64,000 nucleotides of DNA from JAZKHE01 sp040385525 (GCA_040385525.1 JAZKHE010000006.1:124001-188000), one strand, 5' to 3'; shown: positions 50,243 to 59,634, counted from the stretch's first letter. The notes: a model not told the origin generated them from the sequence alone. Made by a program: numbers and translations.

Positions 50243-51376
50243 CTAAACATCTTCACTTATTAATTTGGCAGCATCTTCTCCAATAAGAGAACCAATTGCT
50301 ATGCCCATTCCGCCCATTCTAACCGCGCAATAAACATTAGATTGTACTTTTTTAACAATGGGCACTTTTTCGCTACCAACACCCATAATACCACTCCAAG
50401 TTTGTTCTATTTCAAATGGAGTATTTGGTAAAATAACTTCTTTAAGTAATTGATTAAGAGAATTTTGAACTTTAGTAGTTAAACCAAATTCAGAAGTGTT
50501 TTCCGTTTTAAAATCTAAGTTTCTGCCTCCACCAAACAAAACTCTATTGCCAATATTTCTAAAATAATAATAGCCTTTATCATAATGAAACGTGCCTTTA
50601 AATTTTAAATTTTTTATGGGTTTTGTTATCAATACTTGAGCTCTTGCAGGTTCAACGTTTAACTCTGGAAGTAGCTTTTTTGCAAAGCCATTCGTGGTTA
50701 TTAATAGCTTTTTAGTTTGCAAATGCCAACCGTTTTTAAATTCAACTTTTACGGCATTGTTAATCGATTCAAAATGGCTTACTTCTAGGCTATTTAAAAC
50801 AATAATGTTCTTACTTTGGCAGAGTTTAATTAAATTAAACATCATTTTGCCAGTATTAATTTGACCTTCAAATTGGTTTAATATGAGACCTTTAATATTT
50901 TGAAAATCAAATTCTTGTGATTTATTTTTTACGTTTAAATAGGTTGTTTTATTCTTTGTAATCGGCTTTAAGTTTTGGTTTAAGTAATCTAATTTAGATA
51001 ACGTTTCATCTAGTATTTTCTCATCATTAAACAACTCATATCCACCGTAAGGTAGATAGTCAATTTTCTTTTCGCTTAAATTACTTTTTAGTTTTTCTAA
51101 GCCTTTCCATCTTTTTTCAACTAACGAAAAAACTTGACTTTCACTCATGATTTTTAAATCATCAAGCAATTCGGTAGGGCTGCCAAAGCAAGCAAAACCA
51201 GCATTTTTAGTACTTGCACCCATTGGTAAAATACCACGTTCGCAAACTACAATTTTACTTTTAGTGAATTTTTTTCGTAGCTCTAAAGCAGAACTTAAGC
51301 CAACAATGCCCGATCCAATAATTAAAAAATCAATGTTTTTTAAATAGGTTTCATTTTCCCAAAAACTAAAATTCAT
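50243..51376 (-). CDS. FAD-dependent oxidoreductase (DAO family)
   Basis: The protein has 377 residues from ATG 51376; a TTG 9 bases earlier is possible. The Rossmann motif is FLIIGSGIVGLSSALELRKKFTKSKIVVCE, GASTKNAGFACFGSP follows, and the C-terminus has GVGSEKVPIVKKV and MGGMGIAIGSLIGEDAAKL, as in glycine/D-amino acid oxidase-like proteins. It oxidises an amine or amino acid substrate that cannot be identified here. It lies alone and convergent to pdxH, whose FMN/PLP chemistry may be unrelated. Confidence 0.88.
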   Translation of the reverse strand: MNFSFWENETYLKNIDFLIIGSGIVGLSSALELRKKFTKSKIVVCERGILPMGASTKNAGFACFGSPTELLDDLKIMSESQVFSLVEKRWKGLEKLKSNLSEKKIDYLPYGGYELFNDEKILDETLSKLDYLNQNLKPITKNKTTYLNVKNKSQEFDFQNIKGLILNQFEGQINTGKMMFNLIKLCQSKNIIVLNSLEVSHFESINNAVKVEFKNGWHLQTKKLLITTNGFAKKLLPELNVEPARAQVLITKPIKNLKFKGTFHYDKGYYYFRNIGNRVLFGGGRNLDFKTENTSEFGLTTKVQNSLNQLLKEVILPNTPFEIEQTWSGIMGVGSEKVPIVKKVQSNVYCAVRMGGMGIAIGSLIGEDAAKLISEDV

Positions 51377-51544
51377 AGCCAACAATTTTGAACTTTGAAG
51401 TTAATTTTAATAAAAATGAGATGCATTTTAGTCCGCAAAAGTTATTAACAATAAATCTAATAAAATGGTGTAATAGTTAATAAAATGAACTGATTTGAAG
51501 CAATATAAGAAGCAAATTTTCGATATTTTTGAGAACTTGACTAT

Positions 51545-54500
51545 ATGCGCGCAATTACTAGACTTTTAGGTTTTATTTTCTTTATTTCACTGCTATTCAG
51601 TTCATTCCAATCGAATGCACAAGCTGACTGGAACCTAGAAATAGATGGGAAGTTAAAAGAAGGAGCAGGTAAACTTGATGGTGCTACGGTAACCCTAATG
51701 AAGGGATCTACAGTGGTTCAAACCATAACAGCAACTGGAGGAAAATTTAAACTCGAGATGTTGCCCGACCAAGATTACGTTATCAAAGTTTCAAAGCCTG
51801 GCTACGTATCAAAAACATTATCCATAAACACCAAAAATGTGCCGCCCGATGATGCGCCCGAAGAAGGTTTTATTTTTCCGCTAGACATAAGTCTTTTCAA
51901 AGAAGTACCTGGAATTGATGCCTCCGCATTTAACAAACCTGTAGGAAAATTATTTTATTCAAAAGAAACGGAAAATTTTGATTTTGACCAAGCTTATACC
52001 AATTCTGTAAAAGAAATTCAAAATCAAATTCAGAAAGAAGCAGAGAAAAAATTAGCCGAAGAAGCAGCTAAAAAAGCTGCAGCAGAAGCGGAATTAAAAG
52101 CCAAAGCAGCCGCAGAAGCAAAAGCAATTGCTGATGCAGAAGCTAAGCGAAAAGCTGAAGAAGCTTTAGCTAAAAAAACAGCTGATGATGCAGCAAAAAA
52201 GGCGGCCTTAGATGCAGCCACAGCCGCTAAAGCAAAAGCTGCTGAAGAAGCCGCAGCAAAAAAAGTGGCAGAAGAGGCTGCTAAGAAAGCCGCCGCTGAG
52301 GCCGCAGCAAAAAAGGCAGCGGAAGAAGTCGCTGCTAAAGCAAAAGCCGACGCCGAGGCAAAAGCTAAGGCAGAAGCCGAAGCCAAACGTTTAGCAGATG
52401 AAGCTGCAGCTAAAAAAGCAGCCGAGGCGAAAGCTAAAGCAGATGCTGAAGCCGCAGCAAAGAAAGCCACAGAAGATAAAGCCAAAGCAGATGCGGAAGC
52501 AAAACGATTAGCCGATGAAGCCGCAGCAAAGAAAGCAGCAGAAGATAAAGCCAAGGCTGATGCCGAAGCAAAACGTTTAGCAGACGAAGCTGCCGCAAAG
52601 AAAGCAGCGGAAGATAAAGCAAAAGCTGACGCTGAAGCAAAACGTTTAGCCGATGAAGCCGCCGCAAAAAAGGCAGCTGAAGAAAAAGCTAAAGCAGAAG
52701 CTGAGGCGAAGAGATTAGCCGATGAAGCCGCAGCAAAGAAAGCAGCAGAAGATAAAGCCAAAGCAGATGCAGAAGCAAAACGTTTAGCCGATGAAGCTGC
52801 AGCGAAAAAAGCAGCCGAGGCAAAAGCTAAAGCAGATGCTGAAGCCGCAGCAAAGAAAGCAGCGGAAGATAAAGCCAAAGCAGATGCCGAAGCAAAACGT
52901 TTAGCAGACGAAGCTGCCGCTAAAAAAGCAGCAGAAGATAAAGCAAAAGCCGAGGCCGAAGCAAAACATTTAGCCAATGAAGCCGCAGCGAAAAAAGCAG
53001 CCGAGGCAAAAGCTAAAGCAGATGCTGAAGCCGCAGCAAAGAAAGCAGCAGAAGATAAAGCCAAAGCTGACGCGGAAGCAAAACGTTTAGCCGACGAAGC
53101 CGCAGCAAAGAAAGCAGCAGAAGATAAAGCCAAGGCCGATGCAGAAGCCAAACGTTTAGCCGACGAAGCCGCCACTAAAAAAGCAGCAGAAGATAAAGCA
53201 AAAGCAGATGCAGAAGCAAAACGTTTAACTGATGAAGCCGCAGCGAAAAAAGCAGCAGATGATAAAGCCAAAGCTGATGCGGAAGCAAAACGTTTAGCCG
53301 ACGAAGCCGCAGCAAAGAAAGCAGCAGAAGCCAAGGCCGATGCAGAAGCCAAACGTTTAGCCGACGAAGCTGCCACTAAAAAAGCAGCAGAAGATAAAGC
53401 AAAAGCCGATGCAGAAGCCAAACGTTTAGCCGATGAAGCTGCCGCTAAGAAGGCAGCAGAGGATAAAGCCAAAGCCGATGCAGAAGCCAAACGATTAGCA
53501 GATGAAGCTGCTGCTAAGAAGGCAGCAGAGGATAAAGCCAAAGCCGATGCAGAAGCCAAACGATTAGCAGACGAAACCGCAGCAAAAAAAGCAGCAGAAG
53601 ATAAAGCAAAAGCAGATGCCGAAGCCAAACGATTAGCAGACGAAGCTGCCGCTAAAAAAACAGCTGAAGAAAAAGCCAAAGCTGACGCGGAAGCCAAACG
53701 TTTAGCAGATGAAGCCGCAGCAAAGAAAACAGCTGAAGAAAAAACCAAAGCTGACGCGGAAGCAAAACGTTTAGCAGATGAAGCTGCTAAGAAATCAGCA
53801 GAAGATAAAGCAANNNNNNNNNNNNNNNNNNNNNNNNNNNNNNNNNNNNNNNNNNNNNNNNNNNNNNNNNNNNNNNNNNNNNNNNNNNNNNNNNNNNNNN
53901 NNNNNNNNNNNNNAGAAGCAAAACGCCTAGCGGATGAAGCAGCTAAAAAATCAGCGGAAGATAAAGCAAAAGCAGATGCCGAAGCAAAACGATTAGCCGA
54001 TGAAGCCGCTAAAAAATCTGTAGAAGATAAAGCGAAAGCAGACGCCGAAGCGAAACGTTTAGCAGATGAAGCTGCTAAAAAATCAGCAGAAGATAAAGCT
54101 AAATCTGATGCAGAAGCCAAACGTTTAGCCGATGAAGCAGCAGCTAAAAAAGCCATTCAAGATAAAGCGAAAGCTGACGCAGATTCCAAACGTTTAGCAG
54201 AAGAAGCTTCTGCTAGAAAATTAGCAGAGGATAAAGCTAAAGCAGATGCTAAAAGAAAAGCTGACGAACTTGAAGCAAAAGCAAAATTGGAAGCAGCTGC
54301 CAAAACTTCTATCGAAGAAGAATTTAAACGCTTAGCTGAATCTCAGGCTAAAGCACTTGCTGAAAAAAATGCTAAAATTGCAGCAGAAAAATTAAAAGCC
54401 GCAAATGATGCAAAGAAAAAGGAGGAAGAAGAAAATGCTCGTTTAATTGCTGAAGAAGCCAAAAGAAAAGCACAAGCTTCTCAACAATTAGTTAGTGAAG

Positions 54501-54736
54501 ATTTAAAGAAAACAATGAATAAGGAAGATTATCTTTCTGAGTTAGCTAAAAAATATCCTCAAGGTGTAACTAGTGAAGAAATTGATGGACTAAACTGCAA
54601 AATTTTACGAGTAATAGTAGTTACAGATACTAAGGCAAATGAGTTTAAAAGAATTACTTATAAGTATGGAACATTCTTTAAGAAAAACGATTTAGACATT
54701 ACAGAAGCTACTTTTAAAAGAGAAACTAAGCTATAG
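51545..54736 (+). CDS. Giant exported Ala/Lys/Glu repeat protein (assembly gap inside)
   Basis: The reading frame has 1063 codons, 34 of them unknown (N). A signal peptide ends QSNAQA (about 26). A CarboxypepD_reg-like beta domain spans about 30-110. From about 160 to 940 there are at least 24 copies of a 22- or 23-residue unit like AEAKRLADEAAAKKAAEDKA, a long coiled-coil or single alpha-helix comparable to TolA. The last 80 residues form a separate domain (EDYLSELAKKYPQGVTSEEIDG to FFKKNDLDITEATFK). The 100-N run at 53814-53913 keeps the frame, but the true copy number is unknown. It may span the periplasm. Confidence 0.85.
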   Translation: MRAITRLLGFIFFISLLFSSFQSNAQADWNLEIDGKLKEGAGKLDGATVTLMKGSTVVQTITATGGKFKLEMLPDQDYVIKVSKPGYVSKTLSINTKNVPPDDAPEEGFIFPLDISLFKEVPGIDASAFNKPVGKLFYSKETENFDFDQAYTNSVKEIQNQIQKEAEKKLAEEAAKKAAAEAELKAKAAAEAKAIADAEAKRKAEEALAKKTADDAAKKAALDAATAAKAKAAEEAAAKKVAEEAAKKAAAEAAAKKAAEEVAAKAKADAEAKAKAEAEAKRLADEAAAKKAAEAKAKADAEAAAKKATEDKAKADAEAKRLADEAAAKKAAEDKAKADAEAKRLADEAAAKKAAEDKAKADAEAKRLADEAAAKKAAEEKAKAEAEAKRLADEAAAKKAAEDKAKADAEAKRLADEAAAKKAAEAKAKADAEAAAKKAAEDKAKADAEAKRLADEAAAKKAAEDKAKAEAEAKHLANEAAAKKAAEAKAKADAEAAAKKAAEDKAKADAEAKRLADEAAAKKAAEDKAKADAEAKRLADEAATKKAAEDKAKADAEAKRLTDEAAAKKAADDKAKADAEAKRLADEAAAKKAAEAKADAEAKRLADEAATKKAAEDKAKADAEAKRLADEAAAKKAAEDKAKADAEAKRLADEAAAKKAAEDKAKADAEAKRLADETAAKKAAEDKAKADAEAKRLADEAAAKKTAEEKAKADAEAKRLADEAAAKKTAEEKTKADAEAKRLADEAAKKSAEDKAXXXXXXXXXXXXXXXXXXXXXXXXXXXXXXXXXXEAKRLADEAAKKSAEDKAKADAEAKRLADEAAKKSVEDKAKADAEAKRLADEAAKKSAEDKAKSDAEAKRLADEAAAKKAIQDKAKADADSKRLAEEASARKLAEDKAKADAKRKADELEAKAKLEAAAKTSIEEEFKRLAESQAKALAEKNAKIAAEKLKAANDAKKKEEEENARLIAEEAKRKAQASQQLVSEDLKKTMNKEDYLSELAKKYPQGVTSEEIDGLNCKILRVIVVTDTKANEFKRITYKYGTFFKKNDLDITEATFKRETKL
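52380..54260 (+). repeat. Tandem 66/69-bp coding repeats
   Basis: About 24 copies of a unit encoding 22-23 residues lie in the giant exported protein. The first copies are 69 bp (…DEAAAKKAAEDKAKAD…), with a 66-bp form after about 53780 (…DEAAKKSAEDKAKAD…). Third codon positions vary between copies, so the copies are not recent exact duplicates but are similar enough to break assembly. Confidence 0.88.
53814..53913. other. Assembly gap (100 N)
   Basis: There are exactly 100 N, the usual placeholder for a gap of unknown length. The flanks are the 66-bp form of the tandem repeat, so the gap most likely hides further repeat copies. Confidence 0.97.
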
Positions 54737-54740
54737 TTTA

Positions 54741-55391
54741 TTATTTTTCTCCTTCAAATTCTGTATAAAACTGCTCTAAATATTGCTCCATAAATTGATG
54801 TCTTTGTTCTGCAATTTCTTTAGCGGTAGCTGTTACAAAACCATCTTTTAATAATAAAAGTTTTTCGTAAAAATGATTAATGGTAGGAGCAGAGCTGTTT
54901 TTGTATTCTTCCTTAGTCATGTTTAAGTTGGGCTTAATTTCTGGATTATAAATAGCTCTATTTTTAAAACCACCATAATTAAAAGCTCTTGCAATACCAA
55001 TCGCGCCTATTGCGTCAAGTCTATCAGCATCTCTTACTATGTCTAATTCTATAGAAGTGAAAGTGTTTTTTTCTTTTCCACCTTTGTATGATACATTTTT
55101 AATAATGTTCACAACGTTATTTATCACATCAAAATTCACTCCAATTTCAGTTAGAAATTTACTTGCTTTTTCTGGTCCAATTTCTTCATCGCCATTATTA
55201 AATTTTGAATCTGCAATATCATGAAGAAGTGCTGCAAGCTCTACTATTAGCATATTTTCATTTTCTTTTTGAGCAATTGTTTTGGCGTTTTTCCAAACTC
55301 TGTAAATGTGCCACCAATCGTGTCCACCTTCGGCAAATTCAAGTTCTTTTTTTACAAAAGCTATTGTTTTATCAATTATATTTTCTGTCAT
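54741..55391 (-). CDS. HD domain phosphohydrolase
   Basis: The 216-residue protein has the HD fold: AEGGHDWWHIYRVWKNAKTIAQKENENMLIVELAALLHDIADSKFNNGDEEIGP with H and HD metal ligands, then VNIIKNVSYKGGKEKNTFTSIELDIVRDADRLDAIGAIGIARAFNYGG with the catalytic Asp. This resembles YedJ/YfbR-type HD hydrolases acting on nucleotides or other phosphate esters. It is convergent with the giant repeat protein gene (4 bases apart) and ends upstream of a terminator shared with the PD40 gene. Confidence 0.9.
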   Translation of the reverse strand: MTENIIDKTIAFVKKELEFAEGGHDWWHIYRVWKNAKTIAQKENENMLIVELAALLHDIADSKFNNGDEEIGPEKASKFLTEIGVNFDVINNVVNIIKNVSYKGGKEKNTFTSIELDIVRDADRLDAIGAIGIARAFNYGGFKNRAIYNPEIKPNLNMTKEEYKNSSAPTINHFYEKLLLLKDGFVTATAKEIAEQRHQFMEQYLEQFYTEFEGEK

Positions 55392-55407
55392 AATGAGTAT
55401 AAATAAA

Positions 55408-55440
55408 AAAAACTAAAACGTTTAAATCGTTTTAGTTTTT
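55408..55440. terminator. Terminator upstream of the HD gene
   Basis: AAAAACTAAAACG (55408-55420) and CGTTTTAGTTTTT (55428-55440) form a 13-bp stem with loop TTTAAAT. It terminates transcription of the PD40 gene coming from the right. Confidence 0.85.
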
Positions 55441-55463
55441 ATGTGGTAATTTAAATGCGAGAA

Positions 55464-57035
55464 TTATTTTCCTTTTTTCTGTTTTAAGAAAACGTCTTTT
55501 AAATTTATTTCAAGTCGTTTGCCTGTATCTTCAATTTCAAAACTTTCTATTTTGGTTTCAAAACCTGGTGCTTCAACTATCATTTGATAGCTTGTTAGCG
55601 ATTCTACAACCATTACGTAGTTTCCGTTTTTGCGATTGGAGTTATAAATACCAGCAACTTTTTCGCTCATTTGATCAATTAAAGTAATTTTAGCTTTAAC
55701 GGGTTCTTTTGTAAGCTCATCAAATACTTTGCCTTTTACAATTGTTTGTAAATCTTCGTCAGATAAAAATTCTATTTTATAAATATCTTGTCCGCCAAAT
55801 CCAATACCTTTTTTAGAAGAGTAATAAGCCACTTTTCCGCTTGCTACAATCGAAAAATAAATATCATCTTCTACACTATTAATAGGAAAACCTAAGTTTT
55901 CTGGCAAATTCCAAACACCAACAGTATCAACATCAGTTTTAAAAATATCAAAGCCACCCATGGTTGTATGACCAGTAGAAGCGAAGTACAAAGATTTACC
56001 ATCGGCTGTAATAAACGGAGCATCTTCGTCCAATTCTGTATTTATAGTTGGCCCTAAATTTTGTGCAATTCCCCATTCACCATTGGGTAATTTAGAGCAT
56101 TTGTATAAATCTTTACCTCCAAATCCGCCAGGGCGAGTAGATGAAAAATAAATCATATTTTCATCGTTTGTTAAACAAGCGCTAGGCTCGTAATTACCGC
56201 TGTTTACAGCCTTAGAAATAAGAACGGGTTGTTGCCAATTCCCATCTTTAAACTCGCAAGTGTATAAATCGCCACCTGTTAATTCTTTATTGGTTCTATA
56301 AATAATTAAAACGTTTCCGTTTGCAGAAATTCCAGCTACCGCGTCGTGCGTGTCGCTATTAATAGGAACGCCAATATTGTTAGATAATCCCCATCTACCA
56401 TCAGCTTTTTGAGAAACATAAACATCTTCAAAATATTGATCAAATGGATCTTTTAAGTTACCTGTGCTACCTTGTCGGCGCGAAGTAAAAAACATAGTTG
56501 ACTCATCTGATGTAACTAAGGGACCAAAATCTTGGGAAGATGTATTAATATTTGTACCAACATTACTAATGTTAACATTAATAGGTTTTTTAACCATTTC
56601 TTTGGCACGTTGAGAAATTTTTATGTAGTTTGAAACTTCTTCGGGAGTTCTTTTTATTCCTTCTTTTGAAAGGTAATTTTGATAATCAGTAAGCGCTTCG
56701 TCAAATCGTTCTAAAAAATGATAGGTGCGAGCTTGGTAGAACAAAGCCTCGAAATTATTGTTTTTTACCGCAAAATCAATATAAGGTTTCGATTCTAATT
56801 CTCTGCCTCTAATATTAAACAAACAAGCTCCCATGTAATAGTTTAAATCTAGGTTTAAGCTATCAATCTTATAAATATCTTTAAACTTTTCGTAAGCAGT
56901 AAAATACTCAGCTGCATCATAATATGTAACGGCTTCGCTGTATACTTTTTTTTGAGTTTTATTATATTTTACTTGAGCAAATGAACTATCATTTAGCAAA
57001 AACAACAACAAAATAACACCTATAATTCTTTTCAT
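55464..57035 (-). CDS. Exported TPR-PD40-CarboxypepD_reg protein
   Basis: The 523-residue protein has a signal peptide ending SFAQ (about 20). A TPR region spans about 25-150 (AVTYYDAAEYFTAYEKFKDIYKIDSL). A PD40 beta-propeller spans about 165-430 (QDFGPLVTSDESTMFFTSRRQG, YEPSACLTNDENMIYFSSTRPGGFGGKDLYKC, EDAPFITADGKSLYFASTGHTTMGGFDIFKT). A CarboxypepD_reg-like domain spans about 435-510 (VKGKVFDELTKEPVKAKITL). PorE-type proteins of the T9SS carry the same order plus a C-terminal OmpA domain, which is missing here. Its role may be envelope scaffolding. Confidence 0.88.
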   Translation of the reverse strand: MKRIIGVILLLFLLNDSSFAQVKYNKTQKKVYSEAVTYYDAAEYFTAYEKFKDIYKIDSLNLDLNYYMGACLFNIRGRELESKPYIDFAVKNNNFEALFYQARTYHFLERFDEALTDYQNYLSKEGIKRTPEEVSNYIKISQRAKEMVKKPINVNISNVGTNINTSSQDFGPLVTSDESTMFFTSRRQGSTGNLKDPFDQYFEDVYVSQKADGRWGLSNNIGVPINSDTHDAVAGISANGNVLIIYRTNKELTGGDLYTCEFKDGNWQQPVLISKAVNSGNYEPSACLTNDENMIYFSSTRPGGFGGKDLYKCSKLPNGEWGIAQNLGPTINTELDEDAPFITADGKSLYFASTGHTTMGGFDIFKTDVDTVGVWNLPENLGFPINSVEDDIYFSIVASGKVAYYSSKKGIGFGGQDIYKIEFLSDEDLQTIVKGKVFDELTKEPVKAKITLIDQMSEKVAGIYNSNRKNGNYVMVVESLTSYQMIVEAPGFETKIESFEIEDTGKRLEINLKDVFLKQKKGK

Positions 57036-57235
57036 ATTCCCACTTATCTAATTATCCCAAAATTTAAAAATGCTTTAGGGTAGAATTAAATCTACATATT
57101 TAATTATGCCTAAAAATACAAAAAATACTCGTTTAAAAATTGAGTTTAACTATTTAATTTTTACACAATTGTTTAAAAAAAAATATAATTTTAAGTTGCT
57201 GATAATTAATATTTTAAGATAATTAAGTTTAATTA

Positions 57236-57706
57236 TTAGTATAAGGTTTTATCTACTTTATTCCTCCAAGCATCAAAACCAGCTAATGCTTCGTTTCGCA
57301 TTAATTGAACAAAAGGTAGTTTTCGAGCATCAATTTTTAAATCAATTTCTTTGTATATAAAATCATCGTCAAAATTAATATCGGCGGCATCTTTTTTAGT
57401 GTTAGCATAATACACTTTTTTAGGTCGCGCCCAATAAATTGCACCTAAACACATTGGGCAAGGCTCGCAACTAGTATAAATTTCACAATCGTCTAACTGA
57501 AAAGAGTTTAAAACTTTACAAGCTTCACGAATTGCAACAACTTCGGCATGAGCAGTTGGGTCGTTGCTTGATGTTACTTTGTTGTAACCTCTTGCTATAA
57601 TTTTACCATCTTTTACAATTACACAACCAAAAGGTCCGCCTGCACGTTCGTTTACATTTTCGATTGAAAGGCGAATTGCCTCTTTCATAAATTCGTTATT
57701 TTCCAT
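57236..57706 (-). CDS. guaD: Guanine deaminase (GuaD-like)
   Basis: The 156-residue cytidine-deaminase-fold enzyme has the zinc motif HAE (53-55) and PCPMC (82-86). The start EAIRLSIENVNERAGGPFGCVIVKDGKIIARGYNKVTSSNDPTAHAEVVAI and the end FVQLMRNEALAGFDAWRNKVDKTLY are those of B. subtilis-type guanine deaminase. It converts guanine to xanthine. A tRNA adenosine deaminase is less likely because the C-terminus differs. It is the last gene of the ribD-eamA-guaD operon, 8 bases after eamA. Confidence 0.9.
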   Translation of the reverse strand: MENNEFMKEAIRLSIENVNERAGGPFGCVIVKDGKIIARGYNKVTSSNDPTAHAEVVAIREACKVLNSFQLDDCEIYTSCEPCPMCLGAIYWARPKKVYYANTKKDAADINFDDDFIYKEIDLKIDARKLPFVQLMRNEALAGFDAWRNKVDKTLY

Positions 57707-57714
57707 AAAATAAA

Positions 57715-58593
57715 TTAGCTAATCATTATTAATAAAATGGCTATTACAGCCAAAATAATTCCAAGCAAGTTAATAAAAGAAATCTTTTCTTTAAAGAAAA
57801 AATAACCAACAGAAGAAGAAAGCAAAACCACAGACATATTGTTTAATGGAAATAAAACTGACGATTGCAATACGTTACTTTCTATAGCTTTCATTATAAA
57901 AATGATGGAATAAAAGTTTAAAACGCCTAAAAAAATGCCAAAACCAATTGATTTTAGATTAAAATCGATTTTCTTTTTTTGTAAAACAGAAATTAAAAGT
58001 AGTACTAAACCTGTTAAAAAAGCTCCAGTAAAAGTAAACGAAAGCAATAATTGATTTGTAAATATTGGACTTGTAAAGTTAATTTGCATATAGTTTACAA
58101 ATAAATCGATTGATCCGCCACCAAAAAAAACAATACTTGGCAATCCTATTTTTTGAATAAAAGAACTTGTTGATTTTGTGCTTTCTTCTTTTATAGAAGT
58201 TAGAACTACCGAAACAACTGCTATTATTAACCCAATTATTTTTAATCCGTTAACCGAATCGCCATACAAAATAAATGCTGCAATTACTGGAATTACTACC
58301 GACATTTTGCTAGCAACGGTGGCAACACTTACTCCAATTTTTTGTGTAGTTAGCGCCATTGCTTGAAAAACGGCTATAAATAAAATACCTGCTAATAAAG
58401 TTACTGGCAACCAACTTTGCTCTGTAATTATTTCAATAGATGGGATAGAAGGACTAATTAAAAAACCAAAAATGGCAGCGGTTAAATAGTTTACAATTAT
58501 AGCCAAAAAGGTATTTACTTTAAAATAACCAAATAGCTTAAATAAGGTGATTATTAGGGTTGTAGTTACAATGCTTAAAACAATAAATAACAT
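57715..58593 (-). CDS. EamA family transporter
   Basis: The 292-residue protein has about ten membrane helices in two EamA halves. The first half includes FQAMALTTQKIGVSVATVASKMSVVIPVIAAFILYGDSVNGLKIIGLIIAVVSVVL. The second includes LQSSVLFPLNNMSVVLLSSSVGYFFFKEKISFINLLGIILAVIAILLIM. These drug/metabolite transporters often export amino acids or purines. It lies between ribD and guaD with gaps of 3 and 8 bases, so its substrate may be a flavin, a purine or a related compound. Confidence 0.9.
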   Translation of the reverse strand: MLFIVLSIVTTTLIITLFKLFGYFKVNTFLAIIVNYLTAAIFGFLISPSIPSIEIITEQSWLPVTLLAGILFIAVFQAMALTTQKIGVSVATVASKMSVVIPVIAAFILYGDSVNGLKIIGLIIAVVSVVLTSIKEESTKSTSSFIQKIGLPSIVFFGGGSIDLFVNYMQINFTSPIFTNQLLLSFTFTGAFLTGLVLLLISVLQKKKIDFNLKSIGFGIFLGVLNFYSIIFIMKAIESNVLQSSVLFPLNNMSVVLLSSSVGYFFFKEKISFINLLGIILAVIAILLIMIS

Positions 58594-58596
58594 AGA

Positions 58597-59619
58597 TTAC
58601 TCATTTTTAACAATATACACTATATTGTTTGATAGTTTAATTTGAAATGAATTAGAAAAATTAAAATTCGGAGCTTTAACTCCTCCGCTTATATTAGTGT
58701 CGCTTTCAAAAACTCTAGCTTCGTCCCAAGTATTTAATTCAATAAAATGATTTAGTGTTTGTGCTCCACCTTCAACTATAACGCTTTGTATGCTTCTGCT
58801 GTGCAACTCGTTTAAAATTTCGTTTAAAAAAGTCGGTGGTTCAGTTGCATTTTCAATTTTAATAAACTCAATATTATCTTTAATTTGATTTTTAATTGTA
58901 TTAAATATAATCGTTTTTTCTCTGCTATAATATTGATTTACAGTTAATTGTTTATCAATAATTAAACGAATAGGAGAGTTGCCATTTACATCGCGAGCGC
59001 TTAGACTTGGTTTATCAAGTAAAGCGGTTTTAGTTCCTACTAAAATAGCTTGTTCTTCTGTTCGCCATAAATGACTAAGTGTTTTGCTTTCAGCATTCGA
59101 AATCGGGAAGTTAGGCACATCGTTTTTACCAATAAAACCATCTTTACTTTGCGCCCATTTTAAAATAATATAAGGTCGTTTTTTATTATGAAAAGTAAAA
59201 AAACGTTTGTTTAATTCTGTACATTCTTTTTCTAAAACACCCACTTTAACATCTACACCTGCTTTTAAAAGTTTTTCAATTCCTTTGCCTTTTACCTTAG
59301 AAAATGGGTCAATCGTGCCAATTACAACATACGGTATTTTGTGTTCAATTATTAAATCTGCACAGGGTGGAGTTTTGCCAAAATGCGAACAAGGTTCTAA
59401 ATTAACGTATAGTGTGCTCTTTTTTAGTAAAGTAGAATCTATAACAGAATTTATCGCATTTACTTCGGCATGAGACTTACCAAATTCTTGATGATAACCT
59501 TCGCCAATAATTTTATTATCGCAAACAATTACAGAACCAACTAACGGATTAGGAGCAACTTTTCCAAGTCCTAATTTTGCCAAATCAAGGCAACGTTGCA
59601 TATAAAGTTGGTGCTCCAT
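58597..59619 (-). CDS. ribD: Bifunctional riboflavin deaminase-reductase RibD
   Basis: The 340-residue protein has an N-terminal deaminase (HAE at 50-52, EPCSHFGKTPPC with C77 and C86 as zinc ligands) and a C-terminal reductase (RPYIILKWAQSKDGFIG, SNAESKTLSHLWRTEEQAILVGTKTALLDKPSLSAR, VIVEGGAQTLNHFI). It carries out the second and third steps of riboflavin synthesis. A -7 TAGATTTG lies at 59635-59642 on the same strand. It heads an operon with eamA and guaD. Confidence 0.94.
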   Translation of the reverse strand: MEHQLYMQRCLDLAKLGLGKVAPNPLVGSVIVCDNKIIGEGYHQEFGKSHAEVNAINSVIDSTLLKKSTLYVNLEPCSHFGKTPPCADLIIEHKIPYVVIGTIDPFSKVKGKGIEKLLKAGVDVKVGVLEKECTELNKRFFTFHNKKRPYIILKWAQSKDGFIGKNDVPNFPISNAESKTLSHLWRTEEQAILVGTKTALLDKPSLSARDVNGNSPIRLIIDKQLTVNQYYSREKTIIFNTIKNQIKDNIEFIKIENATEPPTFLNEILNELHSRSIQSVIVEGGAQTLNHFIELNTWDEARVFESDTNISGGVKAPNFNFSNSFQIKLSNNIVYIVKNE

Positions 59620-59634
59620 TTTTTAAATAAATTG

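Noticed and set aside
52030..54156. Long antisense open frame over the repeat protein (Ser/Ala-rich)
   Set aside because: It is the shadow of the tandem repeat: the repeated codons have no stop in that antisense frame. It has no plausible start region, promoter or domain and includes the N gap.
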